DNA of 9,701 bases, taken from JACQCV01 sp964639675 (GTDB lineage Bacteria > Patescibacteriota > Minisyncoccia > Phycocordibacterales > UBA12445). Shown piece by piece: positions 5,428 through 9,701 of this stretch (positions within the stretch are counted from its first letter, which is position 1; each line of letters starts with the position of its first letter). Location of the stretch: positions 1 through 9,701 of the forward strand of contig CAZXEK010000014.1 in NCBI GenBank assembly GCA_964639675.1, given 5' to 3'. The notes beneath the pieces are model-generated. The model was not told the DNA's origin, made no database searches, and was given only the letters and a program-made list of their open reading frames with translations. Both the position numbers and the translations under genes were made by a program.

Positions 5428-5458
5428 TTTAGCATACTTGTAACGTGGAATCTATTTT
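5428..5458. repeat. 31-bp direct repeat, fusA-side copy
   Basis: This 31-bp segment is identical to 4913-4943. On the minus strand it begins with the AAA of the last fusA Lys codon, includes the TAG stop, and continues with ATTCCACGTTACAAGTATGC and CTAAA. It ends 8 nt before the hicB ATG. Flanking bases differ on both sides (t5427 against a4912; c5459 against t4944), so the match is sharply bounded. Together with the other copy it encloses a 515-bp unit carrying only hicB and hicA. Such a duplication of a gene's 3' end is what site-specific integration or another recombination event leaves behind, but no recombinase gene is present. Confidence 0.95.
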
Positions 5459-7593
5459 CTAGCCGCGATGATTTGAGCCTCAATATTTTTTGGAACAATG
5501 GCGTACTCAGAGAATTCCATCGTATAACTAGCTCGGCCCTCTGTCATAGACCGAAGTGAGGTAACGTAACCAAACATCTCCGAAAGGGGGACCTTGGCTT
5601 TGACCGCCTTAGCTTGACCCCTATCTTCCATCCCTTCGATCTGACCGCGCTTAGAACTTAGATTTCCAGTGATGTCACCCATAAACTTTTCTGGTGTTAC
5701 AACCTCAACCTTCATAATTGGCTCGAGAATAACTGGCGAAGCCCTCCTGCAAGCATCCTGCACCCCCATTGAACCAGCTAGTTTGAAAGCCATTTCTGAG
5801 GAATCAACATCATGAGAAGAGCCAAAGGTTAAGGCCACTGAAATATCAACCAGCTGATAACCGGCCAGAACGCCTCTCGATAACCCCTCCTTTACACCCT
5901 TCTCAACTGCAGGAATAAACTCCTGAGGAATAACACCACCCTTAATGGCATTGATAAACTCGTACCCCTCCTCCCTTTTAGTATTCTTAGAAATCTTCTG
6001 CCCTTCGACAAGAGGCTCCAGGGGCTTTACTACCAATACAACGTGGCCATACTGACCTCGACCTCCGGACTGTTTAATATATTTGTTCTCAGCCTCTGCT
6101 TCTTTAGTAATCGTCTCCTTGTAAGCAACCTGCGGCTTACCAACATTTGCCTCCACCCCAAACTCTCTCTTCATACGATCAACAATAATCTCTAAATGAA
6201 GCTCCCCCATCCCTGAAATAATCGTCTCGAGCGTCTCCTCGTCAGTTTTTATTATAAATGTTGGATCCTCATCTGAGAGACGCTTAAGAGCAATTCCCAT
6301 CTTCTCCTGGTCGGGTTTAGTCTTTGGCTCAATCCTAAGTGACACCACCGGCTTAGGGAAAACGATCCTTTCAAGAATTATAGGGTTATCTTCGTTACAC
6401 AAGGTATCAGAAGTTCGAGTACCCTTCAGACCTACCATCGCCGCAATCTCTCCGGCAAAAACCTTCTTCACCTCTTCCCTATCGTTAGCATGCATCCTAA
6501 GAATTCTACCGACTCTTTCTTTGGTGTTATTGGTAGAGTTATAAACATAGGATCCAGCCTCAATCGTACCGGAATAGACACGGAAGAAGGTCAACTGCCC
6601 GACAAATGGATCGGCTTGGAGCTTAAAGGCTAAGGCAGAAAATGGAGCGTCATCAGAGACCTCCCTGACAATCTCCCCACTAGTTGCCGGGTCAAAACCT
6701 TTTGCCGGAGGGATATCCAGAGGCGACGGCAGATAATCAATCACGGCATCAAGCACAAGCTGAACGCCCTTGTTCTTAAGAGCTGAACCGCAGAAAACTG
6801 GCACCAGCTTATTATCAATAACAGCCCTTCTTAATGTTTTCTTCAACACCTCAATAGCGATCTCATTACCTTCCAAATAATCAGCCATCAACTGATCATC
6901 TTCAGCCACAATCTTTTCCACTAATTCTGAATGGTACTCTGTCGCTTTAGCCTTAAGATTTTCGGGAATCGGAATCTCCTTAACCTCCTTCCCCATATCG
7001 CCCTCAAAAAGATAGGCTTTCATCTTTAAAAGATCTACGACACCTTCATGATGTTCCTCCTCTCCGATAGGGATCTGCATTCTGACCGCGTTCTTAGTTA
7101 AACGCTCAATGATACTCTTAAACGAGTGCTCAAAACTGCCACCCATCCTGTCGAGCTTGTTTATAAAACAGATTCTTGGTACTCGTCCCTCATCAGCGTA
7201 ACGCCAGTTGGTCTCCGATTGTGGCTCAACTCCGGCAACCCCATCAAAAACAACCACCGCTCCGTCGAGTACTCGGAGACTTCTTTTAACCTCAACAGTA
7301 AAGTCAATGTGTCCAGGTGTATCTATAATATTGAAACGATACATTTTACTCTTATCACCATTAGCGTATGTCGGTGTCCAGAAAGCTGTAGTTGCCGCCG
7401 CCGTAATGGTGATCCCCCTCTCCCTCTCCTGCTCCATCCAATCCATAACAGTGTCACCCTCATGAACCTCTCCAATCTTATGAGAAACTCCAGTATAAAA
7501 AAGCACCCTCTCGGTGGTGGTCGTCTTGCCTGCATCAATATGAGCAATAATTCCTATATTCCTAACCTTCTCTATGGGCGTTTCTCTATCCAT
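5452..7593 (-). CDS. fusA: Translation elongation factor G (EF-G)
   Basis: EF-G is the GTPase that drives tRNA-mRNA translocation and, with RRF, ribosome recycling. From the ATG at 7591-7593 (MDRETPIEKVRNIG) it is 713 residues, close to the E. coli length of 704. G-motifs in order are AHIDAGKT at 17-24, switch I RGITI around 59-63, DTPGH at 91-95 with the catalytic His95, NKLD at 145-148 and SAL at 270-272. Domains II-V follow, including GGRGQYGHV and the domain IV tip HDVDSSEMAF. The frame stays open upstream to 7725, but that part overlaps rpsG and lacks EF-G homology, so the internal ATG is chosen. The final Lys codon and the TAG stop lie inside the upstream copy of a 31-bp direct repeat (5428-5458). 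The hicBA pair follows 32 nt later. Confidence 0.98.
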   Translation of the reverse strand: MDRETPIEKVRNIGIIAHIDAGKTTTTERVLFYTGVSHKIGEVHEGDTVMDWMEQERERGITITAAATTAFWTPTYANGDKSKMYRFNIIDTPGHIDFTVEVKRSLRVLDGAVVVFDGVAGVEPQSETNWRYADEGRVPRICFINKLDRMGGSFEHSFKSIIERLTKNAVRMQIPIGEEEHHEGVVDLLKMKAYLFEGDMGKEVKEIPIPENLKAKATEYHSELVEKIVAEDDQLMADYLEGNEIAIEVLKKTLRRAVIDNKLVPVFCGSALKNKGVQLVLDAVIDYLPSPLDIPPAKGFDPATSGEIVREVSDDAPFSALAFKLQADPFVGQLTFFRVYSGTIEAGSYVYNSTNNTKERVGRILRMHANDREEVKKVFAGEIAAMVGLKGTRTSDTLCNEDNPIILERIVFPKPVVSLRIEPKTKPDQEKMGIALKRLSDEDPTFIIKTDEETLETIISGMGELHLEIIVDRMKREFGVEANVGKPQVAYKETITKEAEAENKYIKQSGGRGQYGHVVLVVKPLEPLVEGQKISKNTKREEGYEFINAIKGGVIPQEFIPAVEKGVKEGLSRGVLAGYQLVDISVALTFGSSHDVDSSEMAFKLAGSMGVQDACRRASPVILEPIMKVEVVTPEKFMGDITGNLSSKRGQIEGMEDRGQAKAVKAKVPLSEMFGYVTSLRSMTEGRASYTMEFSEYAIVPKNIEAQIIAARK

Positions 7594-7618
7594 GTATATT
7601 TTCTTAACGAAATTTTGT

Positions 7619-8089
7619 CTACCACGCGAAATGTGCGAAGGCGCGATTGGCTTCAGCCATCTTGTGAGTGTTGTCACGCTTCTTGATGGCTTCACCCTCA
7701 TTCTTACTAGCAGAGATAAGTTCATTGGCCAACTTCTGCCTCATCGGAACCCCCTTCTTAGACCTAGCAGCTGTGACAATCCAGCGCATTGCCAAAGCCA
7801 AACGTCTGTTTGGATTCAATTCCCTGGGCACCTGATAAGTAGCGCCGCCAATCCTCCTTGACCTAACCTCCATCATCGGCCCAACATTTTGCAAAGCAAG
7901 ATCAAAGATCTCAATTGGATTCTTAACCTTCAATTTTTCCTTAATATCTTCCAGGGCATCATAAACTAAAGCGCGTGCAATATTCTTCTTACCCTGCTCC
8001 ATCACATAGTTCATAAACTTAGAAAGATCCCGAGAATTATGAACGAAGTCTGGTGTAACTATATTTCTATTTTTAACTTTTCCTCTCAT
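7619..8089 (-). CDS. rpsG: 30S ribosomal protein S7
   Basis: S7 nucleates assembly of the 30S head and contacts the E-site tRNA and mRNA exit. The protein is 156 residues, the standard bacterial length. It begins MRGKVKNRNIVTPDF, carries the conserved VRSRRIGGATYQVP beta-hairpin segment and RRLALAMRWIV, and ends in the HKMAEANRAFAHFAW helix. E. coli has Tyr-Arg where this copy has Phe-Ala just before the final Trp. It lies 23 nt after rpsL and 25 nt before the true fusA start. In E. coli S7 represses translation of the str mRNA; no matching leader structure was identified here. No Shine-Dalgarno sequence is visible before the ATG. Confidence 0.98.
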   Translation of the reverse strand: MRGKVKNRNIVTPDFVHNSRDLSKFMNYVMEQGKKNIARALVYDALEDIKEKLKVKNPIEIFDLALQNVGPMMEVRSRRIGGATYQVPRELNPNRRLALAMRWIVTAARSKKGVPMRQKLANELISASKNEGEAIKKRDNTHKMAEANRAFAHFAW

Positions 8090-8112
8090 TTATTAAATAA
8101 TTATGGGGCTCA

Positions 8113-8532
8113 TTATTTCTTCGCCTTTGGTTTCTTAACTCCATATAGACTTCTACCCTTTCTCCTAGTCTCTACACCGGCAGAATCCAATACCCCCCTC
8201 ACTATGTGATACCTAACACCTGGTAAATCCTTAACCTTGCCCCCTCGAATGACAACGACAGAATGCTCCTGTAGGTTGTGCCCAATGCCTGGGATATAAG
8301 CTGTGACCTCCATACCATTAGTTAGCCTCACCCTAGCAATCTTTCGCAGAGCTGAGTTAGGTTTCTTCGGCGTTGTAGTCTTAACACTAACACAAACACC
8401 CCTCTTAAAAGAAGATGGGTAATAGACCGGCATATTCTTCTTAGTATTGAAACCCTTTGCCAAGGCAATGGTTCGCGACTTGAAACTGATATGCTTCCTT
8501 GGTTTTTTTATTAACTGATTTATTGTCGACAT
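8113..8532 (-). CDS. rpsL: 30S ribosomal protein S12
   Basis: S12 sits at the 30S decoding centre and affects tRNA selection accuracy. This 139-residue copy starts STINQLIKKPRK and carries the core TTTPKKPNSALRK, the GIGHNLQEHSVVVIRGG stretch and KDLPGVRYHIVRG. Lys56 and Lys101 correspond to E. coli Lys43 and Lys88 (counting Met), the usual streptomycin-resistance positions, and both are the sensitive-type residue. Asp102 corresponds to the Asp that is methylthiolated in many bacteria. Relative to E. coli (124 residues) there is a 13-residue insertion before the KRGVCV motif, as in Firmicutes S12. It is first in the str operon, with rpsG 23 nt downstream. No Shine-Dalgarno sequence precedes the ATG, whose leader would be very short. 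Confidence 0.98.
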   Translation of the reverse strand: MSTINQLIKKPRKHISFKSRTIALAKGFNTKKNMPVYYPSSFKRGVCVSVKTTTPKKPNSALRKIARVRLTNGMEVTAYIPGIGHNLQEHSVVVIRGGKVKDLPGVRYHIVRGVLDSAGVETRRKGRSLYGVKKPKAKK

Positions 8533-8555
8533 TGATTGTATTGATTGTAGGCGAT

Positions 8556-8584
8556 ACTATATATTTTTCTCCCAAAAAAAGCAA
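8556..8584 (-). promoter_or_regulatory. Candidate sigma70-type promoter of the rpsL-rpsG-fusA operon
   Basis: Reading the minus strand, a TTGCTT at 8584-8579 is followed after 17 nt by TATAGT at 8561-8556, a 5-of-6 match to the -10 consensus. The expected start near 8549 would leave a leader of about 17 nt before the rpsL ATG. That leader contains a small direct repeat (CAATCAATACAATCAATG) and no Shine-Dalgarno sequence. The -35 box is only partial and overlaps a T-run. No convincing terminator is seen between the upstream hypothetical gene and this promoter, so read-through is possible. Confidence 0.55.
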
Positions 8585-8624
8585 GCACCGCGTAACAGTT
8601 TCTTATTAGCTGTACGCCCCTATT

Positions 8625-9329
8625 CTAAACTTGTTCCTTGTAGGGGTCGTTCTTCTTGGTTGTCATAGGTTGGCCTGGTTCAACTTCTTTTACCTTTGTC
8701 TCAACTGTCGGTAGGCTGAATTGGCCAGACATCTTCTGGGTTAGTATATCTCCGTCATCTGCGTCAAGGTTCAATTTTGACGGAGGGGTTGGGGCCATTT
8801 TGGGAGCTTCGGCCACAACCGGGAAATCCTTGCCCATTTCTGGAGTCGCTTTTTCATAGGGATTTTTAATCGAAACCAAGGGGATTGGTTTTTCTTTTGC
8901 AATTGGCCTCTTGGCCATCCCCTCCGGGTTCTGTATGGCCTCAAGTAGTGCATCTCTGGTCGGATGTAGACTCTCTGGGGCAGGTTCGTCTTCCGGCGCC
9001 ACTTCTTCTGGATTATCGTGGACATTTCTCAATTGCTCGCGAACCTTGAGGAATACCTGGTCATTTATCTCAGAGGCTATTTGACTGGCCACAACCCTAT
9101 CTATACCGAGCCTCTTTGTTAAATTACTGACAAATTCTGTCGGATGAGTCAGGCCGAGTAAAACCAGCCCTGTTTCTTCTGCCACTGTTCCAACCTGATC
9201 AATATGCAGGCCGTATTTTTTCCCGGTGTCATTTATTATGCGAGCTGTATCGACAGAAACAATAGCATCCTTGATCCCCTCTGGCATCTTTTGAAATATT
9301 TCATTTAATTCGTCGCTTGAATGTTGCAT
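8625..9329 (-). CDS. Hypothetical protein, helical N-terminal half and disordered Pro-rich tail
   Basis: This 234-residue protein has an ATG start at 9327-9329 and a TAG stop. Residues 1 to about 105 look like a compact all-helical domain: MPEGIKDAIVSVDTARI, then a YGLHIDQVGTVAEETGLVLLG stretch, then LTKRLGIDRVVASQIASEI. From about residue 106 the chain is rich in Pro, Glu, Lys and Thr and looks disordered, ending NDPYKEQV. There is no signal peptide or membrane segment. In general style it resembles uncharacterised proteins common in Parcubacteria, but I cannot name a family. No Shine-Dalgarno sequence precedes the ATG; the upstream bases are only A and T (TTAATTAAAAAA). It lies upstream of the str operon on the same strand, but a promoter for rpsL sits between them, so a link to ribosome function is only positional. 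Confidence 0.85.
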   Translation of the reverse strand: MQHSSDELNEIFQKMPEGIKDAIVSVDTARIINDTGKKYGLHIDQVGTVAEETGLVLLGLTHPTEFVSNLTKRLGIDRVVASQIASEINDQVFLKVREQLRNVHDNPEEVAPEDEPAPESLHPTRDALLEAIQNPEGMAKRPIAKEKPIPLVSIKNPYEKATPEMGKDFPVVAEAPKMAPTPPSKLNLDADDGDILTQKMSGQFSLPTVETKVKEVEPGQPMTTKKNDPYKEQV

Positions 9330-9341
9330 TTTTTTAATTAA

Positions 9342-9701
9342 TTACCAGAGACCCTTACCAGCATTGGCTCCCAGATACTGATTACCGTCTACATTGAAGG
9401 TATTTAGGTTTACGGCTTCACGGATTAATTGTCTTTGGGCACGGTTTTTTATTATTCCAGACTTTTGGATTGCGGCAAGTTGCGAGCCTGAAAGTGATTC
9501 GGCGACCTCCTTCTTAGTTAGGATGTTGATATCTAGTTTAATCAGGACATCATCTTGGACATTTTCTAAGAAATTCTCAACGGTTCCACCCGAACCTGCT
9601 GTTATCGCCTCGATCTCTTCTGTTGCTGCCCTTATTTTACTGTCAAGATCTTTTTTGTCTGCTGCCTCTTTGTAGTATCCATAGCCGCCTCCATCTTTAG
9701 C
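9342..9701 (-). CDS. C-terminal part of an unrecognised hypothetical protein (5' end outside window)
   Basis: An open frame enters from the window edge at 9701 and runs 119 codons to a TAA at 9342-9344; no start codon is seen, so the gene is truncated by the window. The visible part begins Gly/Tyr-rich (KDGGGYGYYKEAADKKDLD), continues with acidic helical sequence, and then has an ILTKKEVAESLSGSQL segment followed by a basic stretch (KNRAQRQLIREAV). It ends NQYLGANAGKGLW. No catalytic motif, membrane segment or known domain is recognised in this part. It ends 12 nt before the start of the 234-residue gene downstream, so the two are probably co-transcribed. Coding status rests on the uninterrupted frame, the tight spacing and protein-like composition. 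The function is unknown. Confidence 0.7.
   Translation of the reverse strand, partial: AKDGGGYGYYKEAADKKDLDSKIRAATEEIEAITAGSGGTVENFLENVQDDVLIKLDINILTKKEVAESLSGSQLAAIQKSGIIKNRAQRQLIREAVNLNTFNVDGNQYLGANAGKGLW

Noticed and set aside
4913..5458. Integron attC sites as an explanation for the repeats flanking hicBA.
   Set aside because: The repeat lacks a matching GTTRRRY core and the internal complementarity expected of attC; it is a plain direct repeat.
4913..5458. A classical insertion sequence around hicBA.
   Set aside because: There is no transposase, no terminal inverted repeats were seen, and 31 bp is longer than usual transposon target duplications.
7126..7686. A 186-codon plus-strand open frame antisense to fusA and rpsG.
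   Set aside because: It is a shadow of two well-conserved genes, has Cys/Ser/Arg-rich unstructured composition and no family resemblance.
7594..7725. A 44-codon upstream extension of the fusA frame.
   Set aside because: It overlaps the end of rpsG, has no EF-G homology, and the internal ATG gives the canonical RETPIEKVRNIG start.

Overview
The window carries a merged str/S10 ribosomal gene cluster, all on the minus strand, so transcription runs from high to low coordinates. The order is: two uncharacterised genes, rpsL, rpsG, fusA, a hicB-hicA toxin-antitoxin pair, tuf, rpsJ, rplC, rplD, rplW, rplB, and then a region that does not continue with the usual rpsS. The organism is most likely a Patescibacteria (Candidate Phyla Radiation, Parcubacteria-like) bacterium. 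This is an inference from the divergent but complete ribosomal proteins, a 13-residue Firmicutes-type insertion in S12, an N-terminally extended S10, the near absence of Shine-Dalgarno sequences before the ribosomal genes, and the style of the upstream hypothetical proteins. UGA is used as a stop (hicB and the 86-residue ORF), so there is no sign of UGA recoding.

Layout along the direction of transcription. At 9701-8625 lie a 5'-truncated hypothetical gene and a 234-residue helical protein with a disordered Pro-rich tail, 12 nt apart. A good promoter (8556-8584) then starts the str operon: rpsL (S12), rpsG (S7) and fusA (EF-G). Directly after fusA, a 515-bp unit holds hicB and hicA overlapping by 4 nt. 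It is bounded by a perfect 31-bp direct repeat, and the upstream copy contains the last codon and stop of fusA. Next come a perfect Shine-Dalgarno sequence without a standard gene after it, a strong intrinsic terminator (4816-4845), and a separate promoter (4705-4732) for tuf (EF-Tu) and the S10 genes rpsJ, rplC, rplD, rplW and rplB.

After rplB the S10 operon breaks. Instead of rpsS-rplV there is a segment of about 190 nt with a long inverted repeat and a possible 32-residue basic ORF. It is followed by an unrecognised 86-residue ORF that starts at TTG behind a strong Shine-Dalgarno sequence.

Functionally, the ribosomal proteins and the two elongation factors form the translation core. HicA, an mRNA-cleaving toxin, and its antitoxin HicB sit between the two elongation-factor genes. 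They may be co-transcribed with rpsL-rpsG-fusA and are closed off from tuf by the terminator. The placement of this compact cassette is the most notable feature of the window.
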